From positions 1-64,000 of the forward strand of contig JBCDLX010000025.1 in the NCBI GenBank assembly GCA_038744785.1: DNA of 64,000 nt, written 5' to 3'. The stretch is from Ovoidimarina sp038744785 (lineage in GTDB: Bacteria; Pseudomonadota; Alphaproteobacteria; Rhodobacterales; Rhodobacteraceae). Positions 8,232-17,122 of this stretch are shown here, piece by piece; within the stretch, counting starts at the first letter, position 1, and the number at the start of each line of letters is the position of its first letter. The position numbers and the translations under genes are program-made. Under the pieces are notes generated by a model. The model was not told the DNA's origin. It ran no database searches and worked only from the letters and a program-made list of their open reading frames with translations.

Positions 8232-10078
8232 ACCTGCCCGACCGGTTGGCCCGGGTGATACCGCCCTACGCCCTGGCGGACGGACCCCCGCCGCGGACTT
8301 TTGGACCGTTCGCGCGATGGGCGCTGGCGGGTGCGGGCGGCGCGATGATCGGCGCGACGGTTATCATCATCCTCGCGGCCCTGACCGAGATCGCGACAGC
8401 CTGGTTCACCGGATGGGCCATTGACCGGGCCATCTCCGCTGGGGCGGAGGGGTTCAGCCTGGTCCTGGCTGGGGTCTTCGCCGTGGGCTTTGTTCTTCTT
8501 ATCATCCTCCGCCCCATTCTTTTCGCGGCTGACTCGGGGGTCACAAATGTCGTTCTGACCGCGCATCTCTTTCCACTGATCCTGAGCCGGGTGAATCGCT
8601 ACACTCTGGGTCATTCCATGCGGTATTTCGAGAACGATTTCGCAGGCCGCATTGCGCAGAAGGAAGTCCAGACCGCCAATGCCCTGACGCTTGTGGTGAC
8701 CGAGGTTCTGGATATCGGTGTCTATGCCATCGCGATGTTTGTGGCGGGTCTAATGCTGATGGCAGGGCTCGATCCGCGCTTGCTTCTGGTTTTTGCCGTC
8801 TGGGGGGTGGTCTATGTCGGAACCTTGCGGCTTTTTATTCCCGAGGTGCGCAGGCGGTCCAAGGCGCGTGCGGGCGCGCGGGCCTCCGTATCGGGGCAGA
8901 TCGTTGATACGATCACAAACATCGCGACGGTTAAGCTTTTTGCCGAGAACACGGTCGAGGACCGTGCCGCAGAGGCGTCGATGGAAACGCTCCGCCTAAG
9001 GTCCATCGAGTTCGGCATGCTGTCGATGTGGTTTCGGCTGGCGCTGACGCTGTTGTCGGGCGTCCTGCCTTTCGCGTCGATCCTTGGCGCGCTCTGGCTA
9101 TGGTCGCGGGGGGTCGCAACGGCAGGCGATGTCGCGATGGTGTCTATGGTGTCGACGCGCCTTGGCATGGTGACGAACCGGCTGGGACGGACGGCAGTGA
9201 TTATCTATGCCAATATCGGCGAAGTTCAGGACGGTATCAGAACGCTGACCCCGGCGTATGACGTCGTGGACGCCATCGGTGCAGAGGCGCCCATGGTGGC
9301 AGGCGAAATCCGGTTCGAAGATGTCCGCTTTTCCTATGGCGGTGCGATTGCCGCGGTGGACGGGATTGACCTGACGATCGCGCCCGGTGAAAAGGTTGCG
9401 CTTGTCGGCGCGTCAGGGGCGGGGAAGTCGACCCTCGTGTCGCTGCTTCTTCGGCTCTACGATGTCGAAGGCGGTCGGATTACGCTGGGCGGCACCGACA
9501 TCCGCGCCATGACGCAATCGGGTCTGCGTCGGCTTGTATCCGTCGTCCGGCAAGACGTATCGATGTTCAACCGCCCCGCATCCGACAACATCCGTTACGG
9601 CAGCCCCGACTCGACCGAGCCGGATGTGATTGAAGCGGCAAAGGCTGCCGAGGCACATGATTTCATTCAGGATCTGCGCGATCATGAAGGGCGAGCGGGC
9701 TATGCCGCCTATCTGGGCGAACGAGGTGTAAAGCTTTCCGGGGGGCAGCGGCAAAGGATCGCGCTGGCGCGGGCGATCCTGAAGGATGCCCCCATTCTGG
9801 TCCTGGACGAGGCGACAAGCGCGCTTGATTCCGAGGTCGAGGCATCGATTCTTGAGACGCTTTACGGGTTGATGGACGGCAAGACGGTTATTGCCATCGC
9901 ACACCGCCTGTCGACCATCGCGCAAATGGACCGGATCATCGTCATCGACGGTGGCCGGATCGTCGAAGACGGCGGCCACGAGGCGCTTCTGGCGCACGGC
10001 GGACTATATGCAGGGTTCTGGACCCGGCAGTCGGGCGGGTTCATCGGAACGGACCGTGCGGCGGAGGCGGCAGAGTGA
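8228..10078 (+). CDS. ABC exporter half-transporter, second of three in tandem
   Basis: A 616-residue fused exporter with an N-terminal DGPPPRTFGPFARWAL block that closely resembles the start of the third copy. The ATPase motifs are complete: GASGAGKST, LSGGQRQ, LVLDEATSALD and AHRLS. The start ATG overlaps the previous stop by four bases, and its stop overlaps the GTG of the third gene. Copies two and three look more alike to each other than to copy one, which suggests a later duplication. Heterodimer formation with a neighbour is plausible but not shown. Confidence 0.9.
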   Translation: MNLPDRLARVIPPYALADGPPPRTFGPFARWALAGAGGAMIGATVIIILAALTEIATAWFTGWAIDRAISAGAEGFSLVLAGVFAVGFVLLIILRPILFAADSGVTNVVLTAHLFPLILSRVNRYTLGHSMRYFENDFAGRIAQKEVQTANALTLVVTEVLDIGVYAIAMFVAGLMLMAGLDPRLLLVFAVWGVVYVGTLRLFIPEVRRRSKARAGARASVSGQIVDTITNIATVKLFAENTVEDRAAEASMETLRLRSIEFGMLSMWFRLALTLLSGVLPFASILGALWLWSRGVATAGDVAMVSMVSTRLGMVTNRLGRTAVIIYANIGEVQDGIRTLTPAYDVVDAIGAEAPMVAGEIRFEDVRFSYGGAIAAVDGIDLTIAPGEKVALVGASGAGKSTLVSLLLRLYDVEGGRITLGGTDIRAMTQSGLRRLVSVVRQDVSMFNRPASDNIRYGSPDSTEPDVIEAAKAAEAHDFIQDLRDHEGRAGYAAYLGERGVKLSGGQRQRIALARAILKDAPILVLDEATSALDSEVEASILETLYGLMDGKTVIAIAHRLSTIAQMDRIIVIDGGRIVEDGGHEALLAHGGLYAGFWTRQSGGFIGTDRAAEAAE

Positions 10079-11904
10079 GTATCGGCGATCTGGTAGACGG
10101 CTTCCAACCCGCGGACGGTCCGCCGCCGGATACGCTTTGGGCGTTCTTTCGCTGGGCGTTGAAGGGCGCGATGCCGGTCCTGTGGGTCGCGGGGCTTTTG
10201 TCGGCGCTGGCCGGGACGCTGGAAGTAGTTACGGCCCTTGTCCTTGGCCGCGTGATCGACACCGCGCTTGAGACCGGGCCGGCCGCGTATTTCGCCGAAA
10301 ACTGGCTTCTGCTTCTGGGCTTCGTCTCGTTCTTCGTTCTGCTGCGTCCTGTGTCGTTCGGTTTGTCGGCTGCGGCCAACTCTATCGTTGTTCAGCCGAA
10401 CGTGACGCCGCTTGTCTTGTCGCGGCTTAACCGGTGGACGCTGGGCCAGTCGGTGACCTTTTTTGACGACGATTTCGCGGGCCGGATCGCCCAGAAGCAG
10501 ATGCAGGCGGCGCGAGCGCTGACCGATGTGGCTTCCGAAGTGATCAATGTTGGTTTCTTCGCGGTCGCGTCACTGGTCGGCTCAGCGCTTCTTCTGACAG
10601 CCATAGACTGGCGCATCGCACTTGTTCTGGCGATTTGGCTTGTGGGGTATTTTTGGCTGATCCGCTACTTCTTGCCAGAGATACGGCGTCGGTCGGCCGC
10701 ACGTGCCGGCGCGCGCGCAATGGTGTCCGGGCAGGTCGTAGATACGATAACCAACATCAAAACCGTCAAGCTTTTTGCGCTGGCGGATCACGAAGACCAG
10801 GCGGCGCTCGATGCGATGGAAACGTTTCGTCAGAAGGCCCTTCATTTCGGTTGGATGGCGGCGGCATTCCGGTTCGCCTTGATGACACTTGCGGGCACAC
10901 TGCCGGTGCTCTTGATCGGGGGCGCACTGCTTCTGTGGCGGCAGGGGCTTGCAAGTCCCGGTGACATTGCTGCGGCCGGCGCGGTGTCGATCCGGGTCGC
11001 GCAGATGACCGGATGGGTCAGCTTCACCCTTATGGCCGTGTATTCGAACGTTGGCGAGGTTGAGGACGGCATGCGAACGCTGGCCCGGCCCGTGCGATTG
11101 CCAGATGCCGAAACGGCGCGCGATCTGGACGGCACCGGCGCGATCGCGTTCGAAGACGTGCGATTTGCATACGGTCGTCAGACCGGTGGCGTCGGCGGGA
11201 TCGACCTCTGCATCAAACCGGGCGAGAAGGTTGGGATCGTTGGCGCCTCAGGAGCCGGGAAATCGACGCTCGTATCGCTGCTTCTGCGGTTTTATGACCC
11301 CGAGGCGGGGCGGATCACGATCGCCGATCGCGACATCCGAGACCTGACACAGGAAAGCCTGAGACGCGGGATCGGTATGGTCACGCAGGAAACGGCCATG
11401 TTCAACCGATCGGCGCGCGAGAACATCCTTTACGGGCGGCCGGATGCCGCTGAGGCCGAGATGATTGCCGCAGCAAAACGCGCCGAAGCACATGCATTCA
11501 TCTTGGATCTGCAAGACCATGTTGGCCGTCAGGGCTACGACGCGCATCTTGGCGAGCGCGGTGTAAAGCTATCGGGCGGCCAGCGCCAACGCATTGCATT
11601 GGCACGGGCTATTCTGAAGGACGCTCCGATCCTTGTTCTTGACGAGGCGACAAGTGCCTTGGACAGCGAGGTCGAGGCGCAGATTCAGACCGCGCTCGAA
11701 CGGGTGATGGAAGGAAAGACCGTCCTTGCCATTGCGCACCGCCTGTCAACCTTGGCCAGTATGGACAGGATCATCGTTCTGGACGAAGGACAGATCGTCG
11801 AACAGGGTACCCATCGCGATCTGCTTGCCAGGGACGGGCTTTACGCGCGCTTCTGGGCGCGTCAGTCGGGTGGGTTCATCGGGCTGACCGAGGCGGCGGA
11901 GTGA
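10075..11904 (+). CDS. ABC exporter half-transporter, third of three in tandem
   Basis: A 609-residue fused exporter with a GTG start overlapping the stop of copy two. Its membrane domain has the family pattern with a conserved VVDTITNIKTVKLF region. The ABC domain keeps all catalytic motifs (GASGAGKST, LSGGQRQ, DEATSALDSE, AHRLS). It ends with RFWARQSGGFIG, like the other two. The stop overlaps the GTG of the RNA methyltransferase gene. No residue degeneration marks it as an inactive partner, so this is not an obvious degenerate-site heterodimer. Confidence 0.9.
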   Translation: MSIGDLVDGFQPADGPPPDTLWAFFRWALKGAMPVLWVAGLLSALAGTLEVVTALVLGRVIDTALETGPAAYFAENWLLLLGFVSFFVLLRPVSFGLSAAANSIVVQPNVTPLVLSRLNRWTLGQSVTFFDDDFAGRIAQKQMQAARALTDVASEVINVGFFAVASLVGSALLLTAIDWRIALVLAIWLVGYFWLIRYFLPEIRRRSAARAGARAMVSGQVVDTITNIKTVKLFALADHEDQAALDAMETFRQKALHFGWMAAAFRFALMTLAGTLPVLLIGGALLLWRQGLASPGDIAAAGAVSIRVAQMTGWVSFTLMAVYSNVGEVEDGMRTLARPVRLPDAETARDLDGTGAIAFEDVRFAYGRQTGGVGGIDLCIKPGEKVGIVGASGAGKSTLVSLLLRFYDPEAGRITIADRDIRDLTQESLRRGIGMVTQETAMFNRSARENILYGRPDAAEAEMIAAAKRAEAHAFILDLQDHVGRQGYDAHLGERGVKLSGGQRQRIALARAILKDAPILVLDEATSALDSEVEAQIQTALERVMEGKTVLAIAHRLSTLASMDRIIVLDEGQIVEQGTHRDLLARDGLYARFWARQSGGFIGLTEAAE

Positions 11905-13133
11905 CGATCCTTATCGAACGATTGGGACACCGCGGCGACGGTATTGCAGCCGGGCCCGTCTATGCGGCGCGCACGCTTCCGGGCGAAACGGTGGATGGAG
12001 AGCGCGACGGCGACCGGATCTTGTCGCCAAAGATCGTTCAGCCGTCACCGGACCGCGTAGCTGCGCCCTGCCAGCACTACAGATCTTGTGGCGGATGCGC
12101 GCTTATGCACGCTTCAGACAGCTTCGTCGCTGGTTGGAAGACAGACATGGTGCACGCCGCGCTGACCGCGCAAGGCGTGACAGCACCGGTGGGAGAGATC
12201 TCGACCTCTCCTTCGGGAACACGGCGGCGCGCGGCCTTCACGGGTCGGCGGCTGAAATCGGGGCCGGTTGTGGGGTTTCATGCCCGCGCCTCGGACACGG
12301 TTGTCCCTGTGCCGGGGTGTAAGGTGCTGGATCCCACGCTTGTCGATGTATTGCCCGCACTTCGAGAGATTACAGCCCGTTTCGGGTCACGCAAAGGCGC
12401 GCTGCGCTTTCTGGCGACGGCAAGCCAAGCGGGCGTCGATGTTGCTATCGGCGGCGGCACCACACCGGACGGAGAGGGGCGTCTTGCCCTTGCGGCCTTG
12501 GCCAATGCATCCGATCTCGCCCGCGTGTCTTACGATGGCGATGTCATCGTCGAACGCCGTCCTCCGGTTCAGCGCTTTGATGCGGTTTCTGCAGTCCCAC
12601 CGCCCGGCGCCTTTCTTCAGGCGACACCGCAGGGCGAGGCCGCGCTGCGCGATGCGGTTCGGGACGCTGTTGGTTCTGCGAGCCAGGTTGCCGATCTTTT
12701 TGCAGGCTGCGGGACATTTGCGCTGCCCTTGGCTCTTGGCGCGGATGTCCACGCCGTCGAAGGAGACGCCGATATGCTGCTGGAATTGGATCGCGCATGG
12801 CGGCACGGGGCGGGCCTCAAACGCGTAACAACTGAAACCCGCGATCTTTTTCGCAGGCCCTTGGAGCCTGATGAACTGAACCGGTACGATGCCGTTGTAA
12901 TTGACCCGCCGCGTGCCGGCGCAGAGGCACAAATGCGGGCGCTTGGCGCAAGCACGGTCGACCGCATTGCGGCGGTGTCGTGCAATCCGATCAGTTTCGC
13001 ACGAGATGCCCGGATACTCACAAGGGCAGGATATCGCCTGACTTCATTGCAGATCGTCGATCAGTTTCGTTGGAGCGCCCATATCGAACTTGTCGCCGCG
13101 TTCCGACGGGACCATATGGCACGCGGCAAGTGA
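11901..13133 (+). CDS. 23S rRNA (uracil-5-)-methyltransferase, RlmD/TrmA family
   Basis: A 410-residue RNA m5U methyltransferase. An iron-sulfur cluster site is seen as CQHYRSCGGC with a further Cys in VPGCKVLD. The SAM site is ADLFAGCGTF, and the catalytic nucleophile Cys lies in AAVSCNP near the C-terminus, preceded by VIDPPRAG. The start GTG overlaps the last ABC exporter stop. There is room for only a short N-terminal RNA-binding region. Which uridine (for example U1939 or U747 type) is modified cannot be told from the sequence. Confidence 0.88.
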   Translation: MTILIERLGHRGDGIAAGPVYAARTLPGETVDGERDGDRILSPKIVQPSPDRVAAPCQHYRSCGGCALMHASDSFVAGWKTDMVHAALTAQGVTAPVGEISTSPSGTRRRAAFTGRRLKSGPVVGFHARASDTVVPVPGCKVLDPTLVDVLPALREITARFGSRKGALRFLATASQAGVDVAIGGGTTPDGEGRLALAALANASDLARVSYDGDVIVERRPPVQRFDAVSAVPPPGAFLQATPQGEAALRDAVRDAVGSASQVADLFAGCGTFALPLALGADVHAVEGDADMLLELDRAWRHGAGLKRVTTETRDLFRRPLEPDELNRYDAVVIDPPRAGAEAQMRALGASTVDRIAAVSCNPISFARDARILTRAGYRLTSLQIVDQFRWSAHIELVAAFRRDHMARGK

Positions 13134-13146
13134 CGGAGGACGATCA

Positions 13147-13917
13147 TTGACGCGAGAGGCGCTGGCGAACTGGCTGAACACCCCCCTTGTCCGCAACGGG
13201 ATCATCGCGGTGATCCTGTTCAATGCGGTCGTACTGGGTCTGGAAACCTCTCCCACCGTGATGGCGGCGTCGGGCCCGCTTATCATTGCGCTCGACAAGG
13301 CCTGTCTTGCCGTGTTCGTCGTCGAGATCGTTTTGAAGTTGATCGCCCACCGGTTTCAATTCTTTCGCTCTGGCTGGAACATATTCGACTTCCTGATCGT
13401 TGGTGCGGCATTGGTTCCCGGGGCGCAGACCCTAAGTGTCCTGCGCGCCCTGCGTATCTTGCGCGTGCTGCGGGTTATATCGGTTGCGCCCAGCTTGCGC
13501 CGGGTGGTCGAAGGGTTTGTGACGGCGTTGCCCGGTATGGGATCGGTGTTTCTGTTGATGACACTGATCTTCTACATCGGGGCGGTGATGGCGACGAAAC
13601 TGTTTGGGTCGTCGTTCCCGGAATGGTTCGGCTCTATCGGGATGTCGGCCTATTCGCTTTTTCAGATCATGACGCTCGAAAGCTGGTCGATGGGTATCGT
13701 GCGGCCTGTTATGGAAGTCTATCCCTATGCTTGGGCATTTTTCGTGCCCTTCATCATGATCACCACCTTCGCTGTGGTGAACCTTCTCGTCGGACTGATC
13801 GTCAACTCGATGCAAGAGGCTGCTGGCAGCGAAGAGGGCGAGAAGACAGACGCCTACCGCGATGAGGTTCTTGCGCGACTCTCGGAGATCGAACGCAAGC
13901 TAGAGACGAAGAAATAA
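13147..13917 (+). CDS. Bacterial voltage-gated sodium channel (NaChBac/NavAb type)
   Basis: A protein of about 256 residues with six membrane segments. S4 carries arginines at every third position (VLRALRILRVLRV). The pore has FPEWFG before the filter TLESWSM, followed by GIVRP and MEVYPYAW, as in structurally studied NavAb-type channels. The Glu in the TLESW filter indicates Na+ selectivity. The C-terminal tail (EVLARLSEIERKLE) looks like the tetramer coiled coil. I chose TTG at 13147, six bases after a strong GGAGGA ribosome site (13135-13140). The upstream GTG at 13090 would overlap the methyltransferase and add a leader with no resemblance. Possible roles are sodium-linked motility, chemotaxis or pH homeostasis. 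Confidence 0.9.
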   Translation: MTREALANWLNTPLVRNGIIAVILFNAVVLGLETSPTVMAASGPLIIALDKACLAVFVVEIVLKLIAHRFQFFRSGWNIFDFLIVGAALVPGAQTLSVLRALRILRVLRVISVAPSLRRVVEGFVTALPGMGSVFLLMTLIFYIGAVMATKLFGSSFPEWFGSIGMSAYSLFQIMTLESWSMGIVRPVMEVYPYAWAFFVPFIMITTFAVVNLLVGLIVNSMQEAAGSEEGEKTDAYRDEVLARLSEIERKLETKK

Positions 13918-13991
13918 ATCGAAGCGTATTCCATGGTTAACCCTTTTGGGTTATGTTGCCTTTAAAATATAACGGGGCAGAGCGAGCAGAA

Positions 13992-14486
13992 ATGAACCGT
14001 GTATTCTTAACGGCTATGATTGTCGTGGCGATGGCCCTTGCGGGCTGTTCGTCGAAATTTCGCAGTTACGATGGGCCAGAGGTCACCCGCATCGTTGTGC
14101 TGAAAGAAAAGCGTGCGATGTATCTTTTGCACCATGGCGAAGTGCTGAGGTCATTCGAATTCGAGTTGGGATTTACACCGACGGGACATAAGACCATGGA
14201 AGGTGATGGGCGCACACCGGAAGGTCAGTACATTATCGACCGCCGCAATCCCAACTCCCGGTTTCACCTTTCGATTGGCATCAACTATCCTAATGCGCAA
14301 GATATCGAGGTAGCAAGGAAGCTGGGTGTAAGCCCCGGCGGTGACATCTTTATTCACGGGACACCGAAACTTATCGGTGGTCGCGACGACGATTGGACAT
14401 GGGGCTGCATTGCCGTGACGAACCGGGAAATGGAAGATATCTATGCCATGGTGCCGAACGGAACCCCGATAACAATCTATCCTTGA
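13992..14486 (+). CDS. L,D-transpeptidase lipoprotein (YkuD domain)
   Basis: A 164-residue protein with a short signal peptide ending in the lipobox LAGC. The rest is a YkuD domain: HGTP in IFIHGTPKL and the catalytic Cys in TWGCIAVTN. It would act on peptidoglycan stem peptides from the periplasmic face, making 3-3 cross-links or attaching proteins. An upstream in-frame start at 13953 would spoil the signal peptide, so the ATG at 13992 is preferred. A small hairpin (13938-13953) separates it from the channel gene. Confidence 0.9.
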   Translation: MNRVFLTAMIVVAMALAGCSSKFRSYDGPEVTRIVVLKEKRAMYLLHHGEVLRSFEFELGFTPTGHKTMEGDGRTPEGQYIIDRRNPNSRFHLSIGINYPNAQDIEVARKLGVSPGGDIFIHGTPKLIGGRDDDWTWGCIAVTNREMEDIYAMVPNGTPITIYP

Positions 14487-14619
14487 CCCCTCTCGCCAGA
14501 TCCCGGGGTTGCGGGGTTTCGTGAATGGCTGTGCCGGGTTCAAGTGTGACGCGCAGTTCGTGGCCGACCAATCCATACGGGTAAAGCAAAGGCAGCATCC
14601 AGCATGATCGGTGGGTGGG

Positions 14620-15129
14620 CTAGCTGCCCACGACCATTGTCCACCACAGTTTACCGTTCTCTTCCTGAAACCAGTCGAAGCCCATCGCACGAGCACGTGG
14701 GTCGAGAATGACCACACGCGTCGAGGGGTCCCCCATCCAGGCGCCCAGGGTTTCCGTTTCGGTTTCGTAGGTTTCCGAAATGGTCTCGCCCACAAGCTGG
14801 CCAGCGTAGCCAGACCGGCGTACACGGTCGATCGGCGACGACCCATCAGAGCCGAAATGCCACGGCCGGTTCTGGACCGACATGTCACGGGAATGGGTGG
14901 CGGCTGCGGCAGTAAGCTGTGCGTTCAGCGTCAGTTCAGGTGCGCCTGCCGCCCGGCGCAGCGCATTGACGGAATCAAGCATCCGCAGCTTGATCTCGTC
15001 TTCCTGCGAGCTTCGGATTCTATAAACAGTTGGTGCCGGCTGCCCATCGGGCCCGATCGCAGGGGGTGGCGGAGGGGCGCAAGCGGCCAAGATGGCAAAC
15101 AGGGCGGGAACAATCAGATGAAATCGCAT
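14620..15129 (-). CDS. CAP/SCP-domain lipoprotein
   Basis: A 169-residue secreted protein. The signal peptide ends in the lipobox LAAC, followed by a proline run. The CAP (SCP/PR-1) domain shows the helix with HSRDM, the NRPWHFGSDG segment, GETISE, and the terminal WWTMVVG strand. Bacterial CAP proteins are extracytoplasmic, and their activity is mostly unclear. It is placed between two L,D-transpeptidase genes, which suggests an envelope role. The start chosen (15129) gives a proper signal peptide. The longer reading from 15408 would run into the divergent neighbour. Confidence 0.82.
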   Translation of the reverse strand: MRFHLIVPALFAILAACAPPPPPAIGPDGQPAPTVYRIRSSQEDEIKLRMLDSVNALRRAAGAPELTLNAQLTAAAATHSRDMSVQNRPWHFGSDGSSPIDRVRRSGYAGQLVGETISETYETETETLGAWMGDPSTRVVILDPRARAMGFDWFQEENGKLWWTMVVGS

Positions 15130-15291
15130 GTCTATCCAGCTTCGGTCGCGGCTTTTGCGGATGTAGCGGTTTCGGGCAAGACAGGCAAACAGCGCGTACT
15201 GGTCCTCTAACGCTCGGGCGCGTTTGGTTTGCCGCTGCGGCGATTCGGCCATACTATCCCGTCGTTTGCGCGCACTGATCGAGGATCTGAG

Positions 15292-15903
15292 ATGAAGAAA
15301 TTTCAAGGAACGGGGATCGACCGCCGCGCCTTTTTGACCAGCGCAGCGGGGGCTGTGATGGGCCTGGCGGCCCCGGCGACAGCGCAGCAGGCGATCACAG
15401 ACAATCAAAGCCTGCCCGAATTCGAAAGCGGTCGCTCCGTACGCCGCAATGCGTCAAGCTTCCGGGCGCAGGACTGGCAGCCTTATTTTTCGCATACCAG
15501 AAATGGGGCGATCCTGGTCGACATCTCGTCGCGCGCCCTTCATTTCTGGAATGACGATCAGTCGATTTACCGCCTGTATCCTACGAGCGTTCCCATGTCC
15601 GAGGATCTGACGCGACGTGGCCGAACAAGCATTATCCGCAAAGTTGAAGGACCGGACTGGTCACCGACGCCCGCGATGCGCAAGCGTAATCCTGAATGGC
15701 CGGCTTATGTTCCGCCGGGCCCACACAATCCTCTGGGGTCTCATGCACTTTATCTTTCTTGGACCTACTACCGTATCCACGGGACGCACGACACGCGCAA
15801 GATTGGCCGCCGATCATCAAATGGGTGCATCGGACTCTATAACCAGCACATCGCCGAACTCTATGCGCTGACGAAGAACGGAACGCAGGTATTGCTGATC
15901 TAA
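15292..15903 (+). CDS. Tat-exported L,D-transpeptidase (YkuD domain)
   Basis: A 203-residue protein with a twin-arginine signal (DRRAFLTSAAG) and probable cleavage after ATA near residue 32. The YkuD domain has a textbook catalytic motif, IHGTHD followed by SSNGCIGL, with Cys as nucleophile. The family forms 3-3 cross-links in peptidoglycan or attaches lipoproteins to it. It is divergent from the CAP lipoprotein gene. The start ATG 15292 lies a few bases after a GAGGA-like ribosome site (15281-15285). Confidence 0.92.
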   Translation: MKKFQGTGIDRRAFLTSAAGAVMGLAAPATAQQAITDNQSLPEFESGRSVRRNASSFRAQDWQPYFSHTRNGAILVDISSRALHFWNDDQSIYRLYPTSVPMSEDLTRRGRTSIIRKVEGPDWSPTPAMRKRNPEWPAYVPPGPHNPLGSHALYLSWTYYRIHGTHDTRKIGRRSSNGCIGLYNQHIAELYALTKNGTQVLLI

Positions 15904-15969
15904 GCGGCAGGTTCAAGGGCGCCCGCGACGGGACTGCACCCACCGCCCATGGTTGCGTTGACAGGCCCT

Positions 15970-17022
15970 TCAGGGTGCGATCCAACCCGTAAGGTTGTCC
16001 CGAATGACATTAACGAGCGCCGCGATATGCGCGTCATCTTCATTCAGGCATGGAATATAGGTGAAATGCTCTCCGCCCGCCTCTTCGAAGCTTTCGCGAA
16101 TCTCTTCGTTGATCTCTTCCAGAGTTTCGATGCAATCCGCTGAAAAGGCGGGCGCGATAACGGCAATACGCTTTTTCCCACTCTCGGCCAGCCGTGCAAC
16201 CTCTTCCACGGTGTAGGGCTTCAGCCATTCCTCCGGTCCGAACCGGGACTGGAAGGTTGTCACAATCTTGCTTTCGTCCCAGCCCAGCCGTTCGCGCAGA
16301 AGACGCGTCGTTTTCTGGCACTGGCAGTGATAGGGATCGCCCTCCATCAGGTAGCGCTTGGGCACACCGTGATAGGACGCAACAAGAATGTCGGGCTGCG
16401 TGTCCATTGCGGCATAGGCACGCTCCACCGATTGCGCCAGGGCGTCGATGTAGTCCGGGTGCTCGTAATAGGCGGGAACCGTGCGGGCCGTAGGCTGCCA
16501 CTTAAGGTTCAGGAGCGAACGAAAGAATTCGTCATTCGCCGTTGCCGTGGTGGCGCCTGCATACTGCGGGTAAAGCGGGAAAAACAGGATCTTGCGGCAT
16601 CCCTGTTCCGTCAGCGCTTTGACCTTGGACTTCGTCGACGGGTTGCCGTAGCGCATCGCAAAGTCGACCACCACGTCGTCGCCGAAGACCTTCGCCAGTT
16701 CATCCCGGATTTTTTCGGTTTGCGCCCTGGTTATTGTCATCAACGGGCTTTCGCCCAGCTCATGGTTCCAGATCGACTTGTAGGCCGTGCCGGAGGAGAA
16801 CGGCCGTTTGGTCAGGATGACCGCCTGCAAGAGCGGTTGCCAAATCCAGGGGGAGTAATCGATTACCCGACGGTCCGATAGGAATTCGTTCAGGTAACGC
16901 CGCATGGACCAGTAGTCGTAGTTGTCAGGTGTGCCAAGGTTCGCGAGAAGCACACCGACCTTCGCACGCGGCACTGCCGGATGCTCGGCGGGCAAGTGGG
17001 ATTGATCCGAGCCCTTGGTCAT
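15970..17022 (-). CDS. hemH: Ferrochelatase
   Basis: A 350-residue ferrochelatase that inserts Fe2+ into protoporphyrin IX in the last step of haem synthesis. Family motifs include VLLANLGTPD near the N-terminus, LFFPLYPQY, the catalytic His in ASYHGVPKRY, and CIETLEEINEE near the C-terminus. The start at 17022 follows a GGAAGG ribosome site by four bases. A further in-frame ATG at 17061 would add 13 residues without a good ribosome site. It is convergent with the Tat L,D-transpeptidase gene. Confidence 0.95.
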   Translation of the reverse strand: MTKGSDQSHLPAEHPAVPRAKVGVLLANLGTPDNYDYWSMRRYLNEFLSDRRVIDYSPWIWQPLLQAVILTKRPFSSGTAYKSIWNHELGESPLMTITRAQTEKIRDELAKVFGDDVVVDFAMRYGNPSTKSKVKALTEQGCRKILFFPLYPQYAGATTATANDEFFRSLLNLKWQPTARTVPAYYEHPDYIDALAQSVERAYAAMDTQPDILVASYHGVPKRYLMEGDPYHCQCQKTTRLLRERLGWDESKIVTTFQSRFGPEEWLKPYTVEEVARLAESGKKRIAVIAPAFSADCIETLEEINEEIRESFEEAGGEHFTYIPCLNEDDAHIAALVNVIRDNLTGWIAP

Positions 17023-17122
17023 CGTGCCTTCCGTCTGGTGGGCGTTCTGGGCGTCAAACATCGTAATATCCGGTAGTAAACAGGGGATTCTGCAAATTCA
17101 AATAGCCGCATTGGCCGTCGGG

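Noticed and set aside
13938..13953. Intrinsic terminator after the sodium channel gene
   Set aside because: TAACCC-TTTT-GGGTTA forms a short A+T-containing stem, and no T-tract follows it.
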